DNA of 64,000 nucleotides from NCBI GenBank assembly GCA_034509925.1, contig CM067537.1:2897001-2961000 (forward strand), written 5' to 3'. The stretch comes from Hirudinaria manillensis. Taxonomy: Eukaryota; Annelida; Clitellata; Hirudinida; Hirudinidae. The notes below the pieces were generated by a model. It was not told where the DNA came from and ran no database searches. It saw nothing but the letters and a program-made list of their open reading frames with translations. Of the stretch, positions 36,248 to 48,444 are shown piece by piece. The translations under genes were made by a program, and so were the position numbers. How positions within the stretch are numbered: the stretch's first letter is position 1; each line of letters begins with the position of its first letter.

Positions 36248-38807
36248 ATGCGTCTCGAGCGAGTGGTCGTGCGGCTGTTTTTCGCGAATTCTCGATAATT
36301 TTACGGTTTTTGCGGCAGTTTTGCTTTTTTTCTGACCATTTCGTGTCCCCTACATTCCGTTTAGGATTGTGAGACCATTCTCAAGTTCAAAGGGGAAAAA
36401 CTGAAGTTGAACAGCGTAAATTTTTCTGTCGACGTCTTGCATTGTTCTAGACTCCACAACTTCAGGAAAACAGAAGAGAAAGAAGTCATTTTAAGCTTGT
36501 TTGCTTCCGAATACGTCTGCTAGTCGATGTTTTTGTGAATTTTTGGATTTAATTCAACTTGAAGAATCGTCGGAAAGAACAAGAAGTAAACAATGCAAAC
36601 CCGCGCGCGCACCTTGTTGGCTCTCACAAAGGTGAAAGACTGTTCTGGTCCTTCTGAGACTCCAGTGACTGTACAGCCAAAGTGCGAATATTGTAATGCG
36701 GAATTCAAAACATCCAAAGGAGCAAGAATTCACGAAAGTCGCGTCCATCCAGTTCAGTGTCACGCAAAAAGGTCAGGAAAAAGCTACGGAAAATGTAGAT
36801 GGGATAAAGAGGAATCCCATGTGATGGCAATGTTGGAGATAGAACTGAAGCAACAAGGAGTTAGATTCATCAACATTGAACTCCACAAACATTTCCCTCA
36901 CCGAACTTTGGCCTCCATTCGAGGACATAGAAGACAGACAGAATACAGAACTATTCTCCAACAATGCATCAGTAAAACCTCAGAAAATTCTCAGACGTCA
37001 TTAGCCGAGAGTCCAACTGAGCTGACTTCGAGTAGATATTCTGTTTGCGAAGAATCATATGAGGACGTTCACTCGGGACAATCAAAAGAACTATGGAGGA
37101 ATATGTCGAGAGCTGAAGCTGGACTTAATGACCAGGAAAGGAAAAGAATCAATATCGCCCTCTCCAGACACTTCCCGGATGTGAGTGTTAGGCGCATAAA
37201 GAGAATCAGAAACAAGCCTGGTTACAAGAGCCTTCTAAGCAATGCCTTTCAGGATTCTGTGGCCTTGAGACAGACTGAAAACCAGATTTTAGGAATGCCG
37301 CCTACGAATGAGGAGAAAGAGAAAATAGTCAGCAACTCAATTGCAATAGACAATCAGTTAAAGTTGAAGCAATTTGTGATTGAAAGATACCAAATGATCC
37401 ATCTAGATGGTGAAGAGTTCTCCAACCTCATAAACGAGAAGCTCCCGAGAACAGAGAAAATCTCACTGATTAATAAGGAATATGAAAAGTGGATCTCAAC
37501 ACAAATTCCACAGAAGATCAATAGCAGTGAGCCCAAACAACCTGCCGATCGTGCTGAAAGTGGACACAGAAACAACAATCACGTCCAAAGCAAATCAGAA
37601 AACAAATGCAGAACTTTCCGGAAAACAAAAATCAGGGTGTCAAAAAAGGAACAGAAAAAGTTAGAACGACAGAAGTGCTATGCTAGTCTGCAAAAACTTT
37701 TCCGAAAAAGTCCATCCTCGGCAGCGCACTCGGTTTTGAAAGAAGAATATGAAGCCCAGACAGGCGCTTTCCCTGCGGGGTTGGCGGATTATTGGAGCGA
37801 GATCTTTGGGGAGACATCGGTGGAGGATGACAGGCCTGTGGTGACGATCAGAGACATCGCAACAGAAATGCAAGATCCGATCACCAAATGGGATGTAGAG
37901 ATTGCATTCCGGGGACTAAAGGACAGCAGCCCTGGACAGGATGGCATTCGAAAAAGGCATCTTGCAAAACTCAGTTACGACGATCTCGCTGTTCACATGT
38001 CTCTCTGGTTGCTAACAGGATTACCTCCCGCATCATTCAAATCGGGAATCGTCACATTCATTCCGAAGAATAAAGAGGCCTCGACTCCGAGCGACTATCG
38101 ACCTATCACTGTAGGTCCGATTATGGCGCGTCTCTTCCATCGTATCCTTGGAGGTAGAATGTTGGGGAATTGGCCCCTGTCATGGAGACAAAAAGCTTTC
38201 TGTCCGGGGGATGGCATTGCACAAAATCTCTTTCTCATCAAATCAATAATTCAAAAAAAGAAAGAACAAATCCAAAAACTTAACCTGACATTTGTCGACG
38301 TCACCAAAGCTTTCGACTCAGTATCCCATAAATCTATCCTCAGGGCTGCTGCCAGACTCGGCACTCCACCTCTCCTCTTAAACTACCTGGCGGAGCTGTA
38401 CAAAGAAAGTGAGGTTCACTTTAAAGCAGAGGGAGTACTTAGTAGAGGGGTACAGGTGAAAAGAGGAGTTCGTCAAGGAGACCCGATGTCCCCCCACTTA
38501 TTCAATGCGGTCATGGATATGATAACCAGCGAACTGGACCAATCAATTGGTGTCACGGCTGGCAGAAATTCAGCGATCAGATGCAATTATATTGCATTCG
38601 CTGATGATCTGGTAATGATGTCAACAACTGACATCGGAATGAAGAAGTTGATGGAGCAACTTGAAACGGCAATGGGCAGCGCAGGACTTAAAATCAATCC
38701 AAACAAGTGCGCCACACTCCGAACCGAAACTCATTGCAAGGAAAAACGCTGGATAGTCAATCCTATACCCTACATTAAATTTCAATCACAGGATGTCAAA
38801 GCAATTA
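36248..38807 (+). mobile_element. R2-clade LINE, copy B, 3' part deleted
   Basis: The same insertion as in copy A, with an intact 5' junction starting ATGCGTCTCGAGCG. At about 38807 it jumps to sequence equal to 18242 in copy A, removing the 3' third of the element and part of the flank. The join has only a few bases of local homology (AAT/TAATT), typical of end-joining. Confidence 0.93.
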
Positions 38808-38812
38808 ATTAA
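36593..38812 (+). pseudogene. R2-type LINE polyprotein, open but C-terminally truncated (copy B)
   Basis: A single 739-codon frame runs from the zinc finger (CEYCNAEF) through the RT palm (FVDVTKAFDSVSH, GVRQGDPMSPHL, FADDLVM), without the shift seen in copy A. It ends in KAIN where the deletion joins foreign sequence. The RT thumb, CCHC knuckle and restriction-like endonuclease are gone, so it cannot mobilise itself. Confidence 0.92.
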
Positions 38813-39014
38813 TTTAACTAGTCACGATGCACATTAACGACGGCAAATATTTCTCTGAAATAGGAATAAAAACTGAGGAAAGATCAAGAGAATCCACAGA
38901 ACCCCTACAGATAAAATAGGTTTCGGTTTAAATCTTCAAAACGCAGCAGACGACTTTGTGAGAGATGGAAACACGCGCGAGTCCCGACTGCAATAATAAG
39001 CTCGCACCATCCTA

Positions 39015-39888
39015 TTAAAAAGAACTTTCAAATGAACTTATGCCTCCAATAAGCAGTAATATCCTAATATTAAAAAAATAAACTGATTGGTCATGTTCCA
39101 AGCTTCTTGATGTGAAATAGCTGTCAGTCTGGATAGTCAGGTTCAATGGAGATTTCTTCATCATCAGAATTATTATCACTGTCCTTGCATGCTGTTTGAA
39201 GCATCTTGGATTTCTGGACTTTCCAATGACAAGTGGAAGTAGCTTCTCTTCAGTCACGCTTGTTGCCAGCAAAACCGTGATTCTATCTTTTATTTTTTTT
39301 TTATGTCTTGAAGTTCCATCACCATTGTTTACAAAAGGTTTTGTTGGCGGCAACTTATAAAAGATGGCAGTTTTATCACAGTTATAAATATCTTCCATGG
39401 AGTAGTCCTTGCAAATGTATGAAAGCCTACCTTTCGAGTCTGAAACAGCTTCGAACGGGTCTTCACTGCTTTCTCCTTTCAAAATGCAAAACTTGATGTT
39501 GTTTCTTTTGTTGAATGACTCAAGCCATCCTTGGCTGGCAGTAAACTTGCTGTGGTCCAATTCTTGTGCAATTACTAAAGCTTTTTTCTTGCAATAAAGG
39601 ACCAGGCAGATTCCTTGATCCGGCAGAGCAGAACTGTTCAAAGACTCTCATTTACATCACTGTATCGACATTTCGTTTCTTTGACTCTCTTGCTCCACGT
39701 TCCCATTTCCTTTGAATTTCCTCTTTCTTCATTGTAATGCTTGGTCTTTGGTGCCTGCTAACTCCGAAGTCTTTAGAGAGTTTTGAGATTGAATTATCCT
39801 TTTCAAAATTTTTAATCACTTCCATTTTCTTTTCCAATGGAAGCCAATGTCTTTTCCGCGAATCCATAGCTAATAACTTACTTGTCAC
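39015..39888 (-). pseudogene. Tigger/pogo-type transposase relic, copy B
   Basis: Counterpart of the relic at 18451-19323. Here 208 codons (39015-39641) stay open across the CENP-B-like domain and the start of the DDE domain (IYNCDKTAIFYKLPP, LLPLVIGKSRNPRCFK). The helix-turn-helix part, 39652-39888, is separated by a stop. The later catalytic residues are missing. Confidence 0.85.
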
Positions 39889-41712
39889 AAAACTGCCTTA
39901 AAACACAATGAATGTAACCCAAAGGAGTTGGAACCAATCAAAACAAAACATCAAGCATGATTTTCAATAAAAAATGCTTAAAACTTTCAACAATTTGAAG
40001 CATTTACGGAATTTTAGGAAAAATTAAACATATTTAGAAAATTGAAAAAAGTAAACATATTTACAATTCCGGACCGTCTCAGTCATGCTATTAGTCAAGT
40101 TTGGCAGGTGCACTGTAAATAAGCGTCAAATTGTATTGGGAAAATATCGGTTCCTAGAAAAGTGGCCCTAAGTACAGGTTTTACCCTATTTTCGGGTACT
40201 CCAATTTAAAGGTTTTACTGCAGCTAGACTTTGAAGGCCTGGTAAGCAGCAATAGGTTTTTGAAAAAAAAAGCCACAAGGCATGAAAGTTTAGATCCATA
40301 AGAGACTGTCCACTTATCCAAAAGATTTCCCATGAGCACTTTGATATCGTTTAACCCTTACTGGACTATTTAAGCATTTATGTAGCTCTTCTCGTTGCAA
40401 ATCCTAATTTAATTTACTTAATACGTTGTTTATTTTATTTGTAAATACTTGCACTTATATAACGTAACTATGTTGACTATTATCATCGCGTTAACATTAA
40501 ATTGTGGCTTTTAGTACACTGTTCTAATTGATTTAATAGTGTTATTAACTAATTAGTAGTAGTAATAATAATAATAATAAACAAATTAATAATAATAATA
40601 ATAATAATAATAATCCAATGAATATTAATATATTTAAATGTTTTGTGCAGGTGTAAGGGCACCACAGAACCTCGTAGGTCACAACTGCACATTCTATTTT
40701 TGTTTGAGAAATTGTCTGAAAGTCGGACGATTAAATTCATTTTTAAACATAAATGTAATAGTTAATTGATTATTTTCATTTTATTTATTTTATATTTAAA
40801 TATTACCATATTCAATAATAATAATTTAATAATAATAATAACATTAGTTAAGTAATATTTGATTCTTTAATAGCAGGAAGGATGGCACTAAATCTGTCAT
40901 TCAATCACGTCAAATTTCAAATCAAATTTGCTCACGTCCCAAGTAAAATTATTTTCCGTCGTCGTCGTCATTGTCATCATCGTCATGATCATCAAATCGT
41001 CTCTTAATGACTCCGATTATCGCTCGATTTTTTGTCTGATGACACCTCGTTTATGCTATCAAATAATTGAAATAAAGGCGTTCAATCCTGATCCGTTTGT
41101 TCCCTGGAATTGCTAATTGGATGATTGATAATCCAATGAAGACGTCGTTGGTCATACGAGCGGAACTGATGTACAGGAAATGAAACTGCACTGGATTTCT
41201 ATAGACTTAACTTGATCGGATGGAGAATAAATTTATTGACCAGTTATCGATCAATTAGAAAGGGTCAATGAGTTATCGAGTGATGTATTGCTGGGTTCAA
41301 ACTGCTTATTGATTAAATCTGGTTATTTCCGACCAGGCAAGAATTTATTATTTGTTCGCAAGAATATGATAAAGTTAATAATTACGTTTAATATAAAAGT
41401 GTACTATATTTATGATGAACAGTGTATTTTCATTGTGGCGATAGTTGGACTTTTAGGATTTGGCCGCGGGTAATTTCTTTGGCATTCGAAATAGACGTCG
41501 ATAGTACTTTGCGAGTCCGTAGCGGGCGAGAACCACAACTTGTCCGTTTGCGCAACGTCCAACATTCTTGTCATAGCCTGCTTAAATAGCTAGACGTTCC
41601 AGTCCGTTTAAAATATTTTCAAGTTTTTATCTTAACGTTCATACAAAAGGTTTATTAAAAGTCATAAAGATTAAATAGCATAAAATGTCAGATTAAGTGA
41701 AGCTATGATGAA
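39889..41712. other. Noncoding part of the repeat unit (copy B)
   Basis: Equivalent to 19324-21135, with small microsatellite length changes. Nothing coding is recognised. Confidence 0.6.
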
Positions 41713-44220
41713 TCAAACGAATTCAAATGATTGCCCTTCACGGATCGCATACATCAGTTTTTGTCTTGTTGCGTCGAAGGTACTGTACTCTGGCAAATAT
41801 AAGAGGTTAAAACAAGTTGCTGCATTCGGCAAACAAGAGTCAGGATCGTCGTATTTTCGTTTTGCGATGGTCATAGGAGGCTTTAAATTCTTCAAACCAC
41901 CACATGGCAAAGCCTTTGCTCCAGTAGTAAATTTGAGGAACAACCTTTGATCTTCAATGTCAAAGGAAGCGAGACACTGAAAAAGAAATTGTACTGATTG
42001 TGAATATTCGTACTTGCAGTGTTTTTGTAATTCATCGATACTCCATCTGTCAAATTGAACGTGACAGATTAAACTTTTCAATTCGTGCGGTGAAAACATT
42101 TCAAGGGCTTCAAGCGGCAAAACTTTGTCAAATCCTCTTCTGATAGCTTCAAACTGTCGTAACGGATCCATTTGAACCTTACGAGCACATAGTTTTTCTA
42201 AATAAATGTCAATGTTATGCGGAGAAAGCATAACATCACCGCTGCCCTCAAATAATTCGATGTCTGTGCCTGGAACGGTAAAATTGAGGCACAAGTCGTC
42301 GAATGAACTTCCATCGTCGAATGTGAGGTTGCTGATTATTTCATGCTTCTGAATTTCAGTTAAACCGATTTCAGATCTGATGGCCTCAATCTTCCTCTTA
42401 ACAGGAAGAAGTTGCTTAAATAAAGGTTCCAAACTTGGAAAGGCTTTGAGTAAATCATAATATTCCCGTCTTAAATGGGAATGTTTCTCTGTCCTCAGAC
42501 GAGTGAAAACATCTGTACTCAATGGCAAATCAAGACGCACATCGCCTAAAGTGGCCTTTGCCATAATTTGACCCAATAATTCAAATTTGTCAACTTCTTC
42601 GCTTAATTTTGGGAAGAGATCGTTAGGCGAATGGGTGTACAAGGTACCTGATCTTTTCACTGGTTCACCTTGCCAGAGGTTGTAGTCGTGCCTTTGCAGT
42701 TCTTGAGATAAAATAGAATAGCATTCCTTTGTAACTCCGACGCCTTTTCCTAACTCACCTTCGAACACAAATCCCCAAGGATGTGAAATGTAATCCTCGT
42801 TCATTCGAAATATTTCAGAAACGTCTTTGAGTACATTTGCTCTCGATACTTCAAATGTTTTCAAACTTTTTTTACTTAGTGATATTGTTATTCTCAACAA
42901 GTCAATCTTAAAACGTAGTGGAATAGCAACGGGACATAATTTTATCATGTCTATAAACTGAGGAAATCTTTCTACTAAATCAAATAAATTTGCCTTTACA
43001 TTCTCTATGAAATCAGAAAAAAATACAAAATAGTTTTCTATTTCACTCTCTTTGACAATGTCGAACCATTGATACCAGCTACTGTTCAAAACATAGAGCG
43101 ATTGCATTAACTCCATTAACGTGTTAACGTCTCTGATGAAGGGTTCAATGTTGAAAACATAATCATTGTGTAATTGTTTAGTGTTTGTGAAATAGTCTGT
43201 CACAAACCCAAGTCTTACATATAGAACACCTTTAATCATCCCGATGAATTTGCGATAAATATCTCCATTCCAAGAATATTGATTTTCCGGACCAGTTTGA
43301 AACTTTAGAAAAATACGGAGAAAAGACGTGATAGTGAAAGTTGGGTCTCCAAATTCAGATGGATTGCGTAAAAGAGCGTGTAACTTATGCAAAATTCCGC
43401 TCTGAAGAAGTGCTTCATCATTCCATGTCCGGCCAATGAGCTCGGACAAATTTTGCAAAGCTATTTTAAAGCTATGTTTCTCAAAATTTGAATGAATGTC
43501 CAAAAGTTCATTCCAAATTTCGAATTTCGCCTCAAGAAATTTAGTTCCGCCTAGGTCGAAATAGAATTTTTTCAATTGTTTTACGTAAGGGCATTCGTTA
43601 TCGCCATTACTCAATACATGCAGGCTTATGAGCGAAATGATGGAAGGATCCAAAATAGATTCAAGCAATGCTTTTGTCATTTTGCGACTTAATATGATAA
43701 GAATGCTTATCACGGTGTGACTTCCAATGCAACAAAATGGCCTCAGCCTACGTCGCATTAATTCACAAAATAGATAATTAAAGTGAAGAAACTCATCTTT
43801 TATGGTTGTTTCACTGGCATAAGATATGGCTCTGATAACAACACTTGACATAATTTCTGAATGATTTCCTGTAAGCAGCAAGAATAAGGGCAAAATGGTC
43901 TTACAGATTATCTTATCAATGATGTCGTTATCATTGTGATATTTCGAATTTGTTATGGAATTATGTTCGGGATCAATGAAATCATTCACGGGCGGAATAA
44001 TTGCATTCAAAATATATATGTATTTTGGAACAGGAATCTCAATTACAACGGCAAGCTTATAAAAGTCTTTGAAATGTTTTAATAAGCATTCTCTCATTGC
44101 GTCGCCAAATCCTTGTTGCACCCAAGTTTGTAGGGATGAAGTCCCAAAAAATATTTCCAATTCTAACAACGCTTCATCGACGTTAGAAGAAATATTCCTG
44201 AGTAAACCTTCGATGTCCAT
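41713..44220 (-). CDS. TRIP12-type HECT E3 ubiquitin ligase, copy B
   Basis: An uninterrupted 835-codon ORF starts MDIEGLLRNISSNVDEALLE. Residues 1-460 are predominantly helical and unassigned. Residues about 470-835 are a HECT domain: N-lobe HPWGFVFEGELGKGVGV, the E2-binding region around QIMAKATLGDVRLDLPL, C-lobe FTTGAKALPCGGLKNL. The catalytic Cys803 is in NAATCFN. The closest family by eye is TRIP12/Ufd4, whose members are far longer and have WWE and ARM regions not seen here. No introns are visible. Intact frames in three of four copies suggest selection or youth. B differs from A mainly by clustered amino-acid changes near residues 190, 267-270 and 318-331. Confidence 0.9.
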   Translation of the reverse strand: MDIEGLLRNISSNVDEALLELEIFFGTSSLQTWVQQGFGDAMRECLLKHFKDFYKLAVVIEIPVPKYIYILNAIIPPVNDFIDPEHNSITNSKYHNDNDIIDKIICKTILPLFLLLTGNHSEIMSSVVIRAISYASETTIKDEFLHFNYLFCELMRRRLRPFCCIGSHTVISILIILSRKMTKALLESILDPSIISLISLHVLSNGDNECPYVKQLKKFYFDLGGTKFLEAKFEIWNELLDIHSNFEKHSFKIALQNLSELIGRTWNDEALLQSGILHKLHALLRNPSEFGDPTFTITSFLRIFLKFQTGPENQYSWNGDIYRKFIGMIKGVLYVRLGFVTDYFTNTKQLHNDYVFNIEPFIRDVNTLMELMQSLYVLNSSWYQWFDIVKESEIENYFVFFSDFIENVKANLFDLVERFPQFIDMIKLCPVAIPLRFKIDLLRITISLSKKSLKTFEVSRANVLKDVSEIFRMNEDYISHPWGFVFEGELGKGVGVTKECYSILSQELQRHDYNLWQGEPVKRSGTLYTHSPNDLFPKLSEEVDKFELLGQIMAKATLGDVRLDLPLSTDVFTRLRTEKHSHLRREYYDLLKAFPSLEPLFKQLLPVKRKIEAIRSEIGLTEIQKHEIISNLTFDDGSSFDDLCLNFTVPGTDIELFEGSGDVMLSPHNIDIYLEKLCARKVQMDPLRQFEAIRRGFDKVLPLEALEMFSPHELKSLICHVQFDRWSIDELQKHCKYEYSQSVQFLFQCLASFDIEDQRLFLKFTTGAKALPCGGLKNLKPPMTIAKRKYDDPDSCLPNAATCFNLLYLPEYSTFDATRQKLMYAIREGQSFEFV

Positions 44221-44483
44221 TCTAAATATTTTGTAAGTATATAAATGCGTAGAGATATTAATTTCATGATCCTCAGGTGCAAAAAAAAGATTCTAAATAT
44301 TTAGTTTTAATATTAACCAAATAATTATAAAAATTTATTTAATTTATCATTAAATATAATAAATATTTAAAAATTGAAAAATATGCCAAAAATGATTTAC
44401 GATGTTGTGATATTGCTATTAATAATATTAATATTATTATTATGGATTTACTTTGTGCATATAAAGTCAAATTTTATGTATTA

Positions 44484-45938
44484 CTAGCGGTGCCCAGCCA
44501 CGCGTTGCTGTGGCTCAATTTAATTAATTTTAAAAGAAAGAAATTTAGCACATATTTGCTAAGATTTTTATTTTTACAATTTCACAATGCTTGAGGGTTA
44601 GTTGTTCCGTTCTCTGTACAAATACAGACATTATCAGGTTTCCCGATTCTAGAAAACGCAACATGTAATTGCCCATGATCCTAATGCTTTGAATATTTCG
44701 AAGTACTTTTTCAATCAATTCTTTTTTTGTCTTTTTGTCACGAAAATACAGAAATTAAGAGGCAATGAAATTCTTCCTGAAGTCAGATCAACCATTTCGC
44801 ATTTGTTTTACTGCTAATTTACTTATATCTGCTGTCGATCTTCCTCTGCATAAATAATATCCATCATATCCTGCAACTGTGGTGGAGACCAATTATGTTC
44901 TTTTTTTCCTTTGACTATCGTCGGCGTTTTCAATCTTAGATTTCGTGTTAATAAATGTTAATTTTGTTGAACTCTGAACTTTTCCTATATCAATTATGAG
45001 AGTTTCAACTTTGGTTTGAAACAAACTGCTCCATTGTTTTGTTCCTTCTCTACTTTCTTCCAGCTTATGGACGGAGAATTTGTTTAATTTTTTCAAGTTT
45101 TGTCGCAGAACATTTATTTGCTTTCCTTGGTCTCTGATGGTTGCGCACAGGGGTATCTGCTATATAGCGTTCAATTCTTCAATATCTTTAAGAGACATTT
45201 CAGCTGGTCTTTCGTGTCCTTTGAATTCCTTTCAACAAATTTCTTCAGATATTCCTCCAGGTGAAATTCAAGATATTCAGCCGCAATTCTGATTTCGCCT
45301 TCGTGGTCTTGGCATAATTTCGTTTCAAAATGACAAAAAAACGACATTTTATTTTTACAATTTCACCATGCTCAATTTGAGGTTCTACTGATACAGTTTC
45401 TGTAGGAATCAAACAAAAATGAATTAATAACGTTTAATGACATTTATATGAAACCTATATATCGTCTAATCGAGTACTATGTTGTGTCAAAATTTCAAAG
45501 CAATTGGTAAGAACTTTCAGATAACATTGATTAAGTGCAAACACAGTTAAATTTTTATTTACAAAGAAATGAAAAAGCACACATTTTCTAATATGTTTAT
45601 TTTTACAATTAAACTATGCCGTTTGATATTTTGCTGATACAGTTTCTAGAGGAAACAAACCAAAGATAAATTTAATATAATAATGTCATAAAATTATTTA
45701 ATTTTATTATTTTAATAAAAATTTAAATGTTCGCCTTTTTTCGTTCATGGCAAGATGGCCGGATTTTCGAAAAAAGCGTATTTTTACGTGATATAGTAGT
45801 GGCATATACATGAAACCTATATACAAACACTCCTCTAATCGAGCAGTATGTTGTGTCAAAATTTCAAAGCAATTGGTCAAGTACTTTCAGAGAACATTTG
45901 CATGCTAAAAACGCACATTGCATTTTTATTTATATAGA
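44484..45938 (-). mobile_element. Helitron, copy B
   Basis: Same ends, hairpin, helicase remnant and LINE ORF1 fragment (about 44893-45315) as copy A. It lies 263 bp upstream of the HECT B start codon. It moved with the segment rather than by independent insertion. Confidence 0.88.
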
Positions 45939-46096
45939 TTGTAAAATACATATTATTAATTATTATAATTTATACTATTTAGTAACGACCTCAATCTGTA
46001 AACGAATAACAGATAACTGTCCATGAATAAATCTCTTAATCCTCTCAAACCATAAATCACTATCATAGATTAATTAAGACGATGCGCCAACTGCCG

Positions 46097-46324
46097 TAAA
46101 ATTTGGTTTACTTCTTGATTTAAGCTTTTAATTCTGATAGCATGTCTGGCCATTCTCTAAACGGGTTAAAGTTATTATTAACAATAACAATAATAATATC
46201 GTCACAATGCATCGATAAATGTAAGCTAACATTAATGTAAATAACATTATAATAAGTCCCACATCATCAAATTAATAACGAACAACTATTAACGACACCA
46301 GGCAAAACAGTTTCCATAGCAACC
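46097..46324. other. Array junction segment not present in copy A
   Basis: About 228 bp between the shared unit end and the resumption of Tigger homology. It is repeated identically, or nearly so, at 52840-53067, but absent from copies A and B at this position. Its origin is unknown. It contains short AACAATAA-type repeats and no ORF. Confidence 0.75.
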
Positions 46325-46724
46325 AAAATTGATGTTATTTCTTTTGTTGAATGACTCAAGCCATCCTTGGCTGGCAGTAAACTTGCTGTGGCCCAATTCT
46401 TGTGCAATTACTAAAGCTTTTTTCTTGCAATAAAGGACCATGCAGATTCCTTGATCTGGCAGAGCAGAACTGTTCAAAGACTCTCATTTACATCACTGTA
46501 TCGACATTTCGTTTCTTTGACTCTCTTGCTCCACGTTCCCATTTCCTTTGAATTTCCTCTTTCTTCATTGTAATGCTTGGTATTTGGTGCCTGCTAACTC
46601 CGAAGTCTTTAGAGAGTTTTGAGATTGAATTATCCTTTTCAAAATTTTTAATCACTTCCATTTTCTTTTCCAATGGAAGCCAATGTCTTTTCCGCGAATC
46701 CATAGCTAATAACTTACTTGTCAC
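46325..46724 (-). pseudogene. Tigger/pogo relic, copy C (truncated by junction)
   Basis: Keeps only the helix-turn-helix (46488-46724, MDSRKRHWLPLEKKMEVIKN) and the start of the CENP-B-like domain to FNKRNNI. The array junction follows. The DDE part is absent. Confidence 0.85.
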
Positions 46725-48444
46725 AAAACTGCCTTAAAACACAATGAATGTAACCCAAAGGAGTTGGAACCAATCAAAACAAAAGATCAAGCATGATTTT
46801 CAATAAAAAATGCTTAAAACTTTCAACAATTTGAAGCATTTACGGAATTTTAGGAAAAATTAAACATATTTAGAAAATTGAAAAAAGTAAACATATTTAC
46901 AATTCCGGACCGTCTCAGTCATGCTATTAGTCAAGTTTGGCAGGTGCACTGTAAATAAGCGTCAAATTGTATTTGGAAAATATCGGTTCCTAGAAAAGTG
47001 GCCCTAAGTACAGGTTTTACCCTATTTTCGGGTACTCCAATTTAAAGGTTTTACTGCAGCTAGACTTTGAAGGCGTGGTAAGCAGCAATAGGTTTTTGAA
47101 AAAAAAAAGCCACAAGGCATGAAAGTTTAGATCCATAAGAGACTGTCCACTTATCCAAAAGATTTCCCATGAGCACTTTGATATCGTTTAACCCTTACTG
47201 GACTATTTAAGCATTTATGTAGATCTTCTCGTTGCAAATCATAATTTAATTTACTTAATACGTTGTTTATTTTATTTGTAAATACTTGCACTTATATAAC
47301 GTAACTATGTTGACTATTATCATCGCGTTAACATTGTAATTATTAAATATTAATATATTTAAATGTTTTGTGCAGGTGTTCGGCATCACAGAACCTCGTA
47401 GGTCACAACTCCACATTCTATTTTTGTTTGAGAAATTGTCTGAAAGTCGGACGATTAAATTCATTTTTAAACATAAATGTAATAGTTAATTGATTATTTT
47501 CATTTTATTTATTTTATATTTAAATATTACCATATTCAATAATAATAATTTAATAATAATAATAACATTAGTTAAGTAATATTTGATTCTTTAATAGCAG
47601 GAAGGATGGCACTAAATCTGTCATTCAATCACGTCAAATTTCAAATCAAATTTGCTCACGTCCCAAGTAAAATTATTTTCCGTCGTCGTCGTCATTGTCA
47701 TCATCGTCATGATCATCAAATCGTCTCTTAATGACTCCGATTATCGCTCGATTTTTTGTCTGATGACACCTCGTTTATGCTATCAAATAATTGAAATAAA
47801 GGCGTTCAATCCTGATCCGTTTGTTCCCTGGAATTGCTAATTGGATGATTGATAATCCAATGAAGACGTCGTTGGTCATACGAGCGGAACTGATGCACAG
47901 GAAATGAAGCTGCACTGGATTTCTATAGACTTAACTTGATCGGATGGAGAATAAATTTATTGACCAATTATCGATCAATTAGAAAGGGTCAATGAGTTAT
48001 CGAGTGATGTATTGCTGGGTTCAAACTGCTTATTGATTAAATCTGGTTATTTCCGACCAGGCAAGAATTTATTATTTGTTCGCAAGAATATGATAAAGTT
48101 AATAATTACGTTTAATATAAAAGTGTACTATATTTATGATGAACGGTGTATTTTCATTGTGGCGATAGTTGGACTTTTAGGATTCGGCCGCGGGTAATTT
48201 CTTTGGCATTCGAAATAGACGTCGATAGTACTTTGCGAGTCCGTAGCGGGCGAGAACCACAACTTGTCCGTTTGCGCAACGTCCAACATTCTTGTCATAG
48301 CCTGCTTAAATAGCTAGACGTTCCAGTCCGTTTAAAATATTTTCAAGTGAAATTTTTTTTATCTTAACGTTCATACAAAAGGTTTATTAAAAGTCATAAA
48401 GATTAAATAGCATAAAATGTCAGATTAAGTGAAGCTATGATGAA
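46725..48444. other. Noncoding part of the repeat unit (copy C)
   Basis: Equivalent to 19324-21135, but the TAA microsatellite block near 20000 is missing (join at about 47336). Nothing coding is recognised. Confidence 0.6.

Larger units (their letters stand above)
34503..46096. repeat. Large segmental duplication, copy B (first unit of tandem array)
   Basis: Homologous to 11874-25505 throughout, minus about 285 bp near 35824 and the deletion in the LINE at about 38807. It begins inside an SF1 coding exon and is followed directly by tandem unit C. The degenerate tandem repeat is at about 34685-35190 and the (TAA)n tract at 36082-36204. Confidence 0.95.
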
